From Methyloceanibacter caenitepidi (GTDB lineage Bacteria > Pseudomonadota > Alphaproteobacteria > Rhizobiales > Methyloligellaceae): DNA of 64,000 nucleotides. The stretch lies in assembly GCF_000828475.1 (NCBI RefSeq), contig NZ_AP014648.1:1488001-1552000 (forward strand), read 5' to 3'. The notes beneath the pieces were generated by a model. The model worked only from the letters and a program-made list of their open reading frames with translations. It was not told where the DNA came from and ran no database searches. Made by a program: the position numbers and the translations under genes. This document shows, piece after piece, positions 27,157 through 35,307 of the stretch. How positions within the stretch are numbered: the first letter of the stretch is position 1; every line of letters begins with the position of its first letter.

Positions 27157-28854
27157 TCAGGAAATTGGCAACGCCAATTCCTCCTTCGTTTCGATCGCTT
27201 GGACGCGCGAGCCCGTCATGCCGGGCCGGCTCTTGGCAATGATTCCATGGAGAAAAAGTACCGGCACCAGGCTGACCAGGACGATGGTCAGAGCCGATAG
27301 ACCGGCCTCTTCGAAGCGGTAGAGCGAGGCCAGGGTGAACACCTGAGTAGCCAGCGTGTCGAAGTTGAAGGGGCGCAGCAGCAACGTGGCCGGGAGCTCC
27401 TTCATGGAGTCAACGAAAACGAGCAGCGCGGCCGCACCCAGCGTGGGGCGGAGGAGGGGAAGATGGACGCGCCAAAGCATCTGGGTCACCGACGCGCCCA
27501 AGGTCCGGCCGGCCGCGTCGATATTGCGCGTGATCTTGCTGAGACCCGCCTCCACGGAACCGAGCGAGGCCGCCAGAAAGCGGATGGTGTACGCGGCGAC
27601 GATGGCGAAGGCCGAACCCGAAAGGATCAGCCCCGTGGACACGCCGAACAGCGAGCGGGCGGCTTCGTCGATCGTGTTGTCGAGACCGGCGAGCGGGATC
27701 AGGATGCCGATGGCAAGAACGGTGCCCGGCACGGCGTAGCTTACTGCGGGCACGAAGCTCGCAATGTGCACGAGCTTGGAACGGGTCTGACGCCGCCCAT
27801 AGGCGAGGATGACGGCGAAGATTACGCCGAGCACGGCCGCCGCGAGCGAAAGCCCAAGGCTGTGCATGGCGGCGCGCCAAAAGTCCTCGGTCAATCCGGA
27901 CGCAAGATGCACGATGGCATCGGCCGCCAGCACGTAGGTGGGCAGAATGAAGCCGATCAGGATGGGGAGGGCGCAGGCCAGCGTCGCCAGGGCCGCTTTC
28001 CATCCTGAGAGCCGCGACTCAGGCAGGTCCCGGTATTTCCCGGTCGTATGATGGAACCGCCTGCCGGACCGCAACGCGCGCTCAAGACCGAGAACCGCCA
28101 ATACGAAAAGCAGCATCACGCAGGAAATCTGGGCGGCGCCCGCGAGACTGCCGCGATCGAGCCACGTGTCGTAGACGGTGACCGTGAGCGTCCGCACGCC
28201 GAAGAACTCGACCGCGCCGATGTCGTTCAGCGTTTCCATGAGCGCCAGCGCCGTTCCCGCGGCAAGGGCGGGGCGTGCGAGTGGCAAGGCGATTTGCCAG
28301 AACGTCTCGGCGGCGCTGCGGCCCAGCGTGCGGCTGGCCTCGATCACGCAAACCGATTGGGCGACGAAGCTGGCGCGCGCGGTGATGTAGACGTAAGGGT
28401 AGAGCACAGCCCCCATCACGAAGATTGCGCCGGTCAGGGTCCGTATATCGGGGAACCAGTAGTCCCGGGCGTTCTGCCAGCCGAACAGGTTCCGCAGCAA
28501 AGTCTGCACCTCTCCGGAGTAGTCGAAGAGCTCGATGTAGCAAAAGGCGATGATGTAGGTGGGCATCGCCAGGGGCAGCAGCAAAAGCCACTGGAACAGC
28601 CCCCGGCCGGGAAAGCGGTACATCGTCACGAGCCACGCTGTCCCTGTCCCCGTTACCAGCGCGATGGCTGCGACGCCGGCCATGAGGATCAGCGTCCGCC
28701 GCACGGCGCCCGGCAGGACGTTCTCGATGAGATGGGGCCAGGTGTCGCCGCTTGAATTTAACGCCATGATGGCGATTGCGAAGAGCGGCGCCGCCGCGAG
28801 CAAGGACAGGATCAAGGCGCCTGCGGACCAGGAGAAATTGCCCTTCTCCAACAT
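27157..28854 (-). CDS. Fe3+ ABC transporter permease (FbpB type)
   Basis: A 565-residue permease with two tandem BPD_transp_1 domains (about 12 helices), as in FbpB/SfuB. Each half carries an EAA loop: EASRTLGRSAAETFWQIALP and NIDAAGRTLGASVTQMLWRV. ATG 28854 is the first plausible start after the upstream gene's stop (28916); longer versions would overlap that gene and add basic low-complexity residues. It moves ferric iron from the periplasm with the binding protein at 29448. The ATPase normally encoded next to it is missing from this locus. Confidence 0.9.
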   Translation of the reverse strand: MLEKGNFSWSAGALILSLLAAAPLFAIAIMALNSSGDTWPHLIENVLPGAVRRTLILMAGVAAIALVTGTGTAWLVTMYRFPGRGLFQWLLLLPLAMPTYIIAFCYIELFDYSGEVQTLLRNLFGWQNARDYWFPDIRTLTGAIFVMGAVLYPYVYITARASFVAQSVCVIEASRTLGRSAAETFWQIALPLARPALAAGTALALMETLNDIGAVEFFGVRTLTVTVYDTWLDRGSLAGAAQISCVMLLFVLAVLGLERALRSGRRFHHTTGKYRDLPESRLSGWKAALATLACALPILIGFILPTYVLAADAIVHLASGLTEDFWRAAMHSLGLSLAAAVLGVIFAVILAYGRRQTRSKLVHIASFVPAVSYAVPGTVLAIGILIPLAGLDNTIDEAARSLFGVSTGLILSGSAFAIVAAYTIRFLAASLGSVEAGLSKITRNIDAAGRTLGASVTQMLWRVHLPLLRPTLGAAALLVFVDSMKELPATLLLRPFNFDTLATQVFTLASLYRFEEAGLSALTIVLVSLVPVLFLHGIIAKSRPGMTGSRVQAIETKEELALPIS

Positions 28855-28915
28855 CCTTGAGAGCCGGCGCCTCAAGGACGCCGGCCGAGTTTGTGCAGCG
28901 TGCCCCGACGGCAGA

Positions 28916-29437
28916 TCAGCGCGGGACAGAGAGCGTGCCTCCGTGGCGGGCCTCGGAGGCGACCAGCGCGGCCACGATCTCCTGGTTGAGCCGGTAATCC
29001 GCTTCATCGAGCGCGTCGGCGAAGGCGTTGGCGGCATCGATGACCGGGTCGACCGTGTCCGATCCCGTCAGCGCAAGCGCGCAGGCCTGCATGGCCGGGC
29101 AGCGATGGTGCTGCGACGCGGCGATCAGTGACATGGCCATGCATTCGTCGGCGCAGAAGCGTCTGCTGTCGAGCGCGTTGTACTCGATCTTGCGGGAGGC
29201 AGCGGCGCGCGTCGCGCGCACCCAACAGGCAAGCTCGGTGACGGCGCGTTTCGCCCGCGCCGAACCGAGAACCCGGTTGAAGGTGTTCCAGCCGTTCTCC
29301 CAGCAGGTGATGTCGCCGGTATCATACCCGGCGAGCCAGCAGCGGAAGCCGACGCCCACGAGCCATTCGGGCCCGGAGAAGGCGTGGACTTCGCCTCGTG
29401 TTTCTTGGTGGTTGGTGAATCGTGGTTGAAAGCTCAT
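28916..29437 (-). CDS. Cys/His-rich small protein in the iron-uptake operon
   Basis: A 173-residue soluble protein without a signal peptide, of a family I do not recognise. It has seven or more Cys, including C33, C45 and pairs in FCADECMAM and HHRCPAMQACA, plus several His, suggesting metal or Fe-S binding. The start at 29437 is chosen for the GGGGGCGG site and because it follows the upstream stop (29448) closely. It sits between the ferric-binding-protein and permease genes, so a role in handling iron after import or in sensing is plausible but unproven. Confidence 0.7.
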   Translation of the reverse strand: MSFQPRFTNHQETRGEVHAFSGPEWLVGVGFRCWLAGYDTGDITCWENGWNTFNRVLGSARAKRAVTELACWVRATRAAASRKIEYNALDSRRFCADECMAMSLIAASQHHRCPAMQACALALTGSDTVDPVIDAANAFADALDEADYRLNQEIVAALVASEARHGGTLSVPR

Positions 29438-29447
29438 TGCCGCCCCC

Positions 29448-30497
29448 TTATGAGCTCGGCCCGTCGTCAAAGCCGACTTTGTCGATCATCTCACTTGCCG
29501 CCTTACGCAGTTCGGCGATCTCGTTCAGCGATATTGGATCCGCCTTGAACGTTCCCCAGGACTCGACAAGGTCCGACCACGGAACGCCGTCCTTGGTCGG
29601 GTATTCGTGGTTCACTTCCGCGTACATGTTCTGACCCGTGTCCGAGGCCAGAAATTCGATCAGCTTGAGCGCGTTGTCCTTGTTCGGCGCGTTCTTCGCC
29701 AAGACGACGCCGGAGACATTCACATGCGTGCCGCGGCCGTTCGTGTTCGGGAAGAGCATCTTCACGGACTCGGCCCACTCCTTCTGCTCGGGATGGTCCT
29801 CGTCGGTCAGCATCTTGCCCATGTAGTAGGTGTTGCCGATCGCAAGATCGCATTCGCCCGCGTAGACGCCCTTCACCTGAAGGCGGTCGTTGCCGGCGGG
29901 CTTGCGGGCGAGGTTGGCTTTGACGCCGCGCAGCCACGTTTCGGTCTCGTCGGGTCCAAGATGCGCGATCATCGAAGCGACGAGCGCGACGTTGTAGGGG
30001 TGCTGGCCGGAGCGGATGCAGATCTTGCCGCGCCATTTCGGGTCGGCGAGTTCCTCGTAGGTGATGCTGTTCTGCTCGACCCGGTCCTTCGAGGCGTAGA
30101 CCACACGGGCGCGCCGCGTCAGTCCGATCCATTCGTCGTCGGTGCCGCGGTAAGACGCGGGGATCGACTCATCGATCGTCGCAGACGTCACGGGCTGTGA
30201 AATGCCCGATGCGACAGCCTGGCTGAGATTGCCGATGTCGGTTGTCAGCAACAGGTCGGCGGGGCTGTTGCGCCCCTCGGCCTGGATGCGTTCGATCAGG
30301 CCCTTCTCGGCGAAGATGACATTGGTCTTGATACCGGTCTCGGCGCTGAACTCTTCGAGCAGCGGTTCGATCAGATAGGGTTGCCGGTAAGAGTAGATGT
30401 TCACTTCGCCGGGCGCTTCGGCGCGGGCCGGGATGTGAGTAGCGGAAGTAACGAGAAGTGCCGCGGCGGTGGCCGCGCACGCAAATGTCCAGCGCAT
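29448..30497 (-). CDS. Fe3+ ABC transporter substrate-binding protein (FbpA/FutA type)
   Basis: A 349-residue periplasmic protein: signal peptide about 1-26 (ATHIPARA), then VNIYSYRQPYLIEPLLEEF and the ferric-site dityrosine in AIGNTYYMGKM, both hallmarks of the FbpA/FutA/AfuA group. It binds free Fe3+ in the periplasm and delivers it to the permease at 27157. It is the first gene of a three-gene leftward operon. Upstream lie a strong promoter (30583-30611) and an ICE-like box (30636-30652), consistent with iron regulation. Confidence 0.93.
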   Translation of the reverse strand: MRWTFACAATAAALLVTSATHIPARAEAPGEVNIYSYRQPYLIEPLLEEFSAETGIKTNVIFAEKGLIERIQAEGRNSPADLLLTTDIGNLSQAVASGISQPVTSATIDESIPASYRGTDDEWIGLTRRARVVYASKDRVEQNSITYEELADPKWRGKICIRSGQHPYNVALVASMIAHLGPDETETWLRGVKANLARKPAGNDRLQVKGVYAGECDLAIGNTYYMGKMLTDEDHPEQKEWAESVKMLFPNTNGRGTHVNVSGVVLAKNAPNKDNALKLIEFLASDTGQNMYAEVNHEYPTKDGVPWSDLVESWGTFKADPISLNEIAELRKAASEMIDKVGFDDGPSS

Positions 30498-30582
30498 TCA
30501 ATCCTCCAATGGCCAGGGTTCAAGGCCCTGGTATCGGACAGTGGTACCTCTCCCCGGAGCACGCCGGGGACACATATATTCG

Positions 30583-30611
30583 CTTAAAGCTGCCGGACTG
30601 GCGGGTGTCAA
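30583..30611 (-). promoter_or_regulatory. Sigma-70-type promoter of the Fe3+ uptake operon
   Basis: On the minus strand TTGACA (30611-30606) is followed after exactly 17 bases by TTTAAG (30588-30583). The -35 is perfect and the spacing optimal. Transcription would start near 30576, about 80 bases before the binding-protein ATG. Confidence 0.65.
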
Positions 30612-30635
30612 TAAGATTATGTAAATGAAACGGAA

Positions 30636-30652
30636 CTTAGAAGCCTTCTAAA
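30636..30652. promoter_or_regulatory. ICE-like (Irr-type) iron-responsive box
   Basis: CTTAGAA-GCC-TTCTAAA is a 17-bp inverted repeat with one outer mismatch. The ICE motif bound by Irr in Rhizobiales is TTTAGAA-N3-TTCTAAA. The box centre is about 68 bases upstream of the inferred start, outside the core promoter, a position that suits activation rather than blocking. A second imperfect copy (TTTAGAA-GAA-TTCAAAG, 30665-30681) lies one to two helical turns further upstream. Confidence 0.65.
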
Positions 30653-30664
30653 CCAAAGCTTGGA

Positions 30665-30681
30665 TTTAGAAGAATTCAAAG
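30665..30681. promoter_or_regulatory. Second, imperfect ICE-like box
   Basis: TTTAGAA-GAA-TTCAAAG keeps a perfect left half but a damaged right half. It is 29 bp from the first box (about three turns), so cooperative binding on one face of the helix is possible. Confidence 0.4.
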
Positions 30682-30814
30682 AACTAAGTATTCGCAAGAA
30701 AAAGCCTCCATACCTGACGGTTTGTTCTTGTAATGCAGACCCGTCATCTGGCTGCGGGAGAGCAAGTTTGCCGCCCGGTCGTGGTCGTGGACGTTGGGGC
30801 GCGTCGCTTCGCCG

Positions 30815-32302
30815 CTAGCGTCGGAACAGGCGTTCCTTGGGGAAAATCACGTCGGCCGAAGTACCGACGCCGGGCTCGCTCGTGAGCTCCAGCCGCGCGC
30901 GAATCGCGTCGGTCAACGCCTTGGTCAGCGGAAGGCCGAGACCTGTCCCCGATTGGTGCCGGGGTGAGGTGTCCAACTGGTGGAAGGGCTGCATTGCGTA
31001 GGCGATGTCGTTCTCGCTCATGCCGACGCCGCTGTCGCGAACGCGCAGGCGCAATTCGTTCTCGACCATCGTTCCGGAGACGATGACTTGTCCGCCCTCG
31101 CGCGTGAACTTGATGGCGTTGGTGAGGAGGTTGAGCAGGATTTGCCGCAAGCGCCTTGGGTCGGCCAGCACGAGGGGCAGGTCGTCGGCGAACGAGGTGC
31201 GCAGCACGATCCGGTTCCGCTTGGCGAGCGGCTGCAGGCTTGCGACGCACACATCCACCACCTCGGCCACGTCGACCGAGGTGAAGTCGAGTTCGAACTT
31301 TCCGGCTTCGATCTTCGAAATGTCGAGCAGGTCATTGAGCAGGCTGAGCGCGTACAGGCCGCTCTGGTGAATGTCTTCCGCATAGCCCTTGTATCGGGAG
31401 TTGCCGATCGGGCCGAAGCGCTCGTGCAGCATCAGCTCGGCGAAGCCGATGATCGAATTGAGCGGCGTCCGCACCTCGTGGCTGACCTTGGCGAGGAAGT
31501 CGAACTGCCGTGCCGCGGCTTCGCGGGTCCGCTCGCGCAACGCGGCCGCTACGGCGGCGGCTGTATCCGCCTCGCCGGTCCTGTCCTTGGCAACGGTCGT
31601 GTCTGTCGCCGCCTGCACCGGCGCTGTCTCGTGCGGGCACTCGGCGGGCGGCGCAGCCAGGGCAAGCGGCGCGGCCGGTGGCGCGGGTTCGGAGGCCTGA
31701 GGTTCCGGGGCGGTTGCCGCTTCGGTGCCCGTCTCGGTCTCAGCCTCGGGGGCGGGCGGCTCGGGTTCGAGATCGGAGGGATCGACCAGACGCAGGAGCT
31801 GCAGCTGCCCGCCCTGATCGAGCGGGGTCAGCATGAAGGTCACGCTCAGGCGCCGCCGCGACCGGGAGACGGCCGCGATGCCGCTGGCCGGTTCGTACGG
31901 CTTGTGTCCCCGCAAGTCGGCCACCCCGCCAGGCAGGATCGCGTCGAGGCCGCCCGCTTCGATCAGCTCGGCCGGCGAGCGATAGCCGAACGCATAGGCG
32001 AAGGCGCTGTTGAGGGAGTTGAGGGCATCGCCCTTGAGAATGCCGATCGCGGCCGGCATGGCTTCGATCAAGGCCGCGACGCCCGCCGGGTCGAGCTGCG
32101 GCGTGCCCTCAGGCTCGTCCGCGCGCGCGTCGTTGGCTGGGGGCACGGGAAGACTGCCGCCGACGTTCTCGCCATTCACGTTGGCAGGTTCGCCGACCGA
32201 GGCAGGGCCGGACAGAACCCGGCCCTCGAGCGCGCGCGCGATGTGCTCAAGCGCTTCCCGGTCGTCCTGTCCTATCCGATTTTGCAGCCTGAGGTCGGTC
32301 AT
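30815..32302 (-). CDS. PAS-domain sensor histidine kinase (PdhS/PleC-like kinase core)
   Basis: A 495-residue soluble kinase. Residues about 70-170 look like a PAS domain (LIEAMPAAIGILKGD); about 180-250 is a Pro/Ala/Glu-rich linker; then HisKA with the phospho-acceptor H275 in KVSHEVRTPLNSIIGFAELM, and HATPase with N (LTNAIKFT), G1 (DSGVGM) and G2 (GTGLGLPL) boxes. The H-box and long linker resemble the alphaproteobacterial cell-cycle kinases PdhS/PleC, but this is only resemblance. ATG 32302 with GGGGCGG is preferred. No response regulator is adjacent; it is divergent from the phasin gene. Confidence 0.88.
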   Translation of the reverse strand: MTDLRLQNRIGQDDREALEHIARALEGRVLSGPASVGEPANVNGENVGGSLPVPPANDARADEPEGTPQLDPAGVAALIEAMPAAIGILKGDALNSLNSAFAYAFGYRSPAELIEAGGLDAILPGGVADLRGHKPYEPASGIAAVSRSRRRLSVTFMLTPLDQGGQLQLLRLVDPSDLEPEPPAPEAETETGTEAATAPEPQASEPAPPAAPLALAAPPAECPHETAPVQAATDTTVAKDRTGEADTAAAVAAALRERTREAAARQFDFLAKVSHEVRTPLNSIIGFAELMLHERFGPIGNSRYKGYAEDIHQSGLYALSLLNDLLDISKIEAGKFELDFTSVDVAEVVDVCVASLQPLAKRNRIVLRTSFADDLPLVLADPRRLRQILLNLLTNAIKFTREGGQVIVSGTMVENELRLRVRDSGVGMSENDIAYAMQPFHQLDTSPRHQSGTGLGLPLTKALTDAIRARLELTSEPGVGTSADVIFPKERLFRR

Positions 32303-32501
32303 GATCCGCCCCGGTGAGACCCTTCCTGAGCACGTCCTGCGCACATTTGATGTGCATTGCTGCCCAGCCAAATGGTGCCTGTTTAGCGGCGTCGGATCGA
32401 CTCAACCACTAAATTTAGGTCAATTGGATTCGATACATAGGCCGAAAGCAAGGAATTCGTCCAGCGCCGGCAAACAAAGCCATTTTTGACGGCTCTGTCA
32501 C

Positions 32502-32530
32502 TTGAATCAGCGCGGCGCACAAAATATAGT
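32502..32530 (+). promoter_or_regulatory. Promoter of the phasin gene
   Basis: TTGAAT (32502-32507), a 17-base spacer, and TATAGT (32525-32530) form a good sigma-70-type promoter. The start would be near 32537, giving a leader of about 80 bases before the phasin ATG. Confidence 0.6.
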
Positions 32531-32538
32531 GCAGTGCA
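32530..32538. promoter_or_regulatory. Candidate PhaR operator (TGC-AGT-GCA)
   Basis: TGCAGTGCA, a TGC-N3-GCA inverted repeat, directly follows the phasin -10 box and covers the expected start point. The PHA repressor PhaR binds TGC-rich inverted repeats of this kind in front of phasin genes, so repression until PHA granules titrate PhaR is the likely control. Confidence 0.45.
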
Positions 32539-32618
32539 ACAAATACGGCGGCTGAGAGTTTAATCCGAGTCCATTCCCATCACTGGCGAATTGAGGAAAA
32601 CAACGGAGAGGTGCCCCC

Positions 32619-33125
32619 ATGGCCGAGACTTCAGAACTGCCCCAGACACCCGCGGAAACCGTGGAGAAAATGACGGAGTCATTCGAGACCGCCGCCAAGG
32701 AATTCGACGCCCTGAAATTCGATGCCGAAGTGCCCGAGAGCGTGCGCTCGATGGCGGAAAACACCGTCAATCAGACTCGCGAGGCATACGAGCGTGGCAA
32801 GGAAGCACTCGACGAATCGATCGATGCGCTGGAGCGCTCCTTCGATGCGGCGGGCCAGGGCGCCACGGCCTTTAACCGCAAGCTGATCGACATCGCGCAG
32901 CGCAATCTGAATTCGGGTTTCGACTACGCCAAGAGCTTGGCAGGCGCCAAGACCCTTGCCGAGATTGTCGAGCTGCAGTCGTCCTACATCCGCAACCAGT
33001 TCGAGGTGTTCGCGGGTCAGGCGACGGAGATCCAGGAGCTGACCAAGAAGATTGCGAGCGACACCTCCGGTCCGCTCAAGGATCAAATGACCAAGTCTTT
33101 CGAGACGGTGCGCAAGGCCTCTTAA
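32619..33125 (+). CDS. Phasin family protein
   Basis: A 168-residue, amphipathic all-helical protein of the Phasin_2 type, rich in Ala/Glu/Lys with no membrane segment. Recognisable blocks are ALERSFDAAGQGATAFNRKLIDIAQRN and KTLAEIVELQSSYIRNQFE. Phasins coat polyhydroxyalkanoate granules and control their size and number. GGAGAGG precedes the ATG by a normal distance. It is monocistronic, with a clear promoter and a strong terminator. No PHA synthase gene is nearby. Confidence 0.93.
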   Translation: MAETSELPQTPAETVEKMTESFETAAKEFDALKFDAEVPESVRSMAENTVNQTREAYERGKEALDESIDALERSFDAAGQGATAFNRKLIDIAQRNLNSGFDYAKSLAGAKTLAEIVELQSSYIRNQFEVFAGQATEIQELTKKIASDTSGPLKDQMTKSFETVRKAS

Positions 33126-33269
33126 GCCGGGTGCCGCCGCCTCGCGTGGCCAAGTATGAGTAGCGTAACCGAGTCCCGCGTCGGGTAGCTTGCGTATCAA
33201 GCCTAATCCAGTAGCAAGAAGTCGCGTGTAGTAGCGTTTGTCAGTCGCGTATTGCGTTGTCACTTTTGA

Positions 33270-33300
33270 GGCCCGGGCCGTTCCCCGGGCCTTTTATTTT
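33270..33300 (+). terminator. Strong intrinsic terminator, phasin transcript
   Basis: Perfect 8-bp stem GGCCCGGG / CCCGGGCC (33270-33277 and 33284-33291), a 6-base loop, then TTTTATTTT. Confidence 0.9.
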
Positions 33301-33516
33301 CGGTTTATTTTTGGGGGCTCTTGATTTTCCGCCCCTGTCGTGAAATCTGCGCCTCCCGGCATGTTGCGAAGGTGATGCGGGCTTGCTTGCAAGCGCAAAG
33401 GCCTGCCCTTAAAAGCTGCCCTTAGGGCCCGGCCAAGGGTCCAGTCTAGGGGCCCGCCCGGCGACTGCTCCGAGATGCCGGCGCCAAAGCCGGTCCGTCC
33501 GCCGGAAGGCAGATGT
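33301..33516. other. Intergenic region before tRNA-His
   Basis: Host DNA between the phasin terminator and the tRNA. The region must contain the tRNA promoter; I see palindromic GCCCTTAGGGC at 33418-33428 but no firm -35/-10 pair. No gene is supported. Confidence 0.4.
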
Positions 33517-33593
33517 GCCGCTGTAGCTCAGTTGGTTAGAGCGCTTGATTGTGGATCAAGAGGTCACTGGTTCGAATCCAGTCAGCGGTACCA
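33517..33593 (+). tRNA. tRNA-His (GTG), CCA encoded; prophage attachment site
   Basis: All arms are present: acceptor GCCGCTG pairing with CAGCGGT, D arm GCTC/GAGC, anticodon stem CTTGA/TCAAG with loop TTGTGGA (anticodon GTG), T arm ACTGG-TTCGAAT-CCAGT, discriminator A73 and CCA. The base before G1 is T and no G-1 opposite position 73 is encoded, which matches alphaproteobacterial tRNA-His. A tyrosine integrase begins 182 bases downstream, so the 3' part of this gene is very likely attL. The gene appears intact. Confidence 0.96.
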
Positions 33594-33774
33594 GCACCCC
33601 TCCGGACGGAAGCGCCCAAGGCGCTGAAACTTTGGAAAAAGTGAGGAATTGCGGGGTTTTCCGGCTTGCCGAATCTTCTGAAACGGGCCACAAATCAGGC
33701 CACAAAGGAGGCCACATTCACCTATCGGACGTCCCTGGCGGCGGGGCGCGTCTAACACGGGGGATGGGCGCCGC
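33594..33774. other. attL-proximal region with three direct repeats
   Basis: Between the tRNA and integrase. GGCCACA occurs three times at 33686, 33698 and 33710, exactly 12 bases apart, as GGCCACAAA, GGCCACAAA and GGCCACATT. Such iterated sites next to an integrase are candidates for arm-type integrase or excisionase binding. No gene is seen. Confidence 0.5.
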
Positions 33775-35088
33775 ATGCCTTCACACCTGAAGCAGTTCGG
33801 CGGCCGCTGGTACTATTACCGGCGCGTGCCGAAGCTCTTTTCCGAGGCCGTCGGGAAGGCCTTCGTGAAGATCCCGCTGGGGACCAGCGACAAGCGCGAG
33901 GCCGAGCGGCGCAAGGCGGGCGTCGCCGCCGAGGTCGAGGCCTCGTGGCGCGCCAGGCGCGAAGGCAGGACCGACGACGCCGACGCGGCCTATAACGCGG
34001 CCGTGGAGCTCGCTCGGCTCGCAGGCTTCCAATACCGCAGCGCGGCCGAGCTCGCGCAAGGATCCTGGGCGGATATCGACAAGCGCCTGCGCCGCGTCGA
34101 AGAGAGCGGAATCATGGACGGCCAGACCGCCATGGCTCTTTTGGGCGGCGTCGAGAAGCCCAAGCTTAAGCTCTCCGAGGCACTCGATAAGTTTTTCGAC
34201 CTTACCCGAGACACGCAACAGCGCTACGCGCCGGACCAGCTGAAGCGCTGGAAAAACCAACGCAAGGCATCGGTCAAGAACTTCATCGCCTGTCTCGAGG
34301 AGGACAAGGTAGTCACCGAGATCACGCGGGCGGACGCGCTCGCCTTCCGGGACTGGTACATCGAGCGCGTCGAGGCGGGGGAGATCAAGGGCCACACCGG
34401 AAACAAGCAGATGGGCCAGGTGGCCAAGATTCTGCGGACCGTCGCGGAGGCCCTCGAGCTGGAGCTGGGGGAGCCATTCAAAGGGCTCGGCCTGGACGAA
34501 AGCGATTCGGAGCAGGGGGTGTCCTTCACCACGAAATGGATCCGGGAGAAGATCCTGCGCGCGGGCGCGCTCGACGGCTTGAACGATCAAGCGCGGGACA
34601 TGGTGCTGGTGATGGTGGAGGAGGGGATGCGGCCGAGCGAGGTCTGCGGACTGCTCCCGCAGGACATCATCCTCGAGAAGCCGGAGCATTGGCCGGAGGA
34701 GGACGTGTTCGTTCCCCACGTGAAGATCCGCGGCGGCAAGGGACGGCGGCTGTTGAAGACGCCTTACTCGCAGCGGGACATGCCGCTGATCGGCTGCGCG
34801 CTCGAGGCAATGCAGCGGAACCCGGAAGGCTTCCCGCGCTACCGGAACAGCCCCACGGCGCTGTCGGCCGCGGTCAACAGCTTCTTGGAGGAGAACGGCC
34901 TGCTGCCGACCGACAAGCACTCGCTGTACAGTCTGCGGCATTCATTCGCGGACCGGCTTCTAACGGCGAATGCGCCGGATCGAATCGACGCGGATCTCAA
35001 GGGCCACAAGTTCCCGCGGCCGAAATACGGAGGTCCGACGCTCGTGCATCGGCACGAATGGCTGCTCAAGATCGCCGTGTCTGTCTAG
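33775..35088 (+). CDS. int: Prophage tyrosine integrase (DUF6538 N-terminus)
   Basis: A 437-residue site-specific recombinase. The N-terminus (HLKQFGGRWYYYRRVPK) is a DUF6538/arm-binding type domain, followed by a SAM-like core-binding domain (about 120-225) and the catalytic domain. Catalytic residues seen: R286 (EGMRPSEVCGL), Lys in IRGGKGRRLLK, R388 in YSLRHSFADRL and a C-terminal Tyr, probably Y418 in RPKYGGP. The usual 'HSSxxTxxYxH' region is degenerate here, as in other DUF6538 integrases. It lies just inside attL, transcribed away from the tRNA. Confidence 0.93.
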   Translation: MPSHLKQFGGRWYYYRRVPKLFSEAVGKAFVKIPLGTSDKREAERRKAGVAAEVEASWRARREGRTDDADAAYNAAVELARLAGFQYRSAAELAQGSWADIDKRLRRVEESGIMDGQTAMALLGGVEKPKLKLSEALDKFFDLTRDTQQRYAPDQLKRWKNQRKASVKNFIACLEEDKVVTEITRADALAFRDWYIERVEAGEIKGHTGNKQMGQVAKILRTVAEALELELGEPFKGLGLDESDSEQGVSFTTKWIREKILRAGALDGLNDQARDMVLVMVEEGMRPSEVCGLLPQDIILEKPEHWPEEDVFVPHVKIRGGKGRRLLKTPYSQRDMPLIGCALEAMQRNPEGFPRYRNSPTALSAAVNSFLEENGLLPTDKHSLYSLRHSFADRLLTANAPDRIDADLKGHKFPRPKYGGPTLVHRHEWLLKIAVSV

Positions 35089-35119
35089 GGGAAAGTTTCA
35101 ACCGGGAAAGGGAAAGCAG

Positions 35120-35305
35120 ATGAGCGAATCGACACAGCAGTTCGTGCGCGCCAAAGTGGACGAGTTTCGTCGGAGCGTCGAGGCGAAGCGGAAGGACGAG
35201 CGGATGGAGTTCATTCTCCAGGAGCTCGTCGTGCAGCTGATGTATCTAAACGGGGAAGCTGGAGACATTGTCGGCAACCTCGACCTGATCGCCGAGAAGG
35301 GGTGA
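35120..35305 (+). CDS. Small prophage protein, unknown
   Basis: A 61-residue acidic/basic helical protein (QQFVRAKVDEFRRSVEAKRK), no Cys and no membrane segment. GGGAAAGGGAAAG precedes the ATG. It follows the integrase by 31 bases and precedes the next small gene by 2, so the three form a rightward mini-operon. No family recognised; an excisionase or immunity role would be guesswork. Confidence 0.6.
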   Translation: MSESTQQFVRAKVDEFRRSVEAKRKDERMEFILQELVVQLMYLNGEAGDIVGNLDLIAEKG

Positions 35306-35307
35306 CC

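Larger units (their letters stand above)
30498..30814. other. Upstream region of the iron operon, 317 bases
   Basis: It contains the operon's promoter and iron boxes described separately. The A+T content is clearly higher at 30600-30730 than in its surroundings. I see no additional gene; frames extending into it from the histidine kinase end are shadows. Confidence 0.6.
32303..32618. other. Divergent intergenic region, 316 bases, kinase/phasin
   Basis: It carries the phasin promoter (32502-32530) and the adjoining TGC-N3-GCA site. AT-rich segments around 32395-32440 could hold the kinase promoter, but I find no convincing boxes there. Confidence 0.5.

Noticed and set aside
33545..33790. A rightward frame starting inside the tRNA
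   Set aside because: It uses tRNA sequence as coding DNA and runs into the integrase start; it has no ribosome site.
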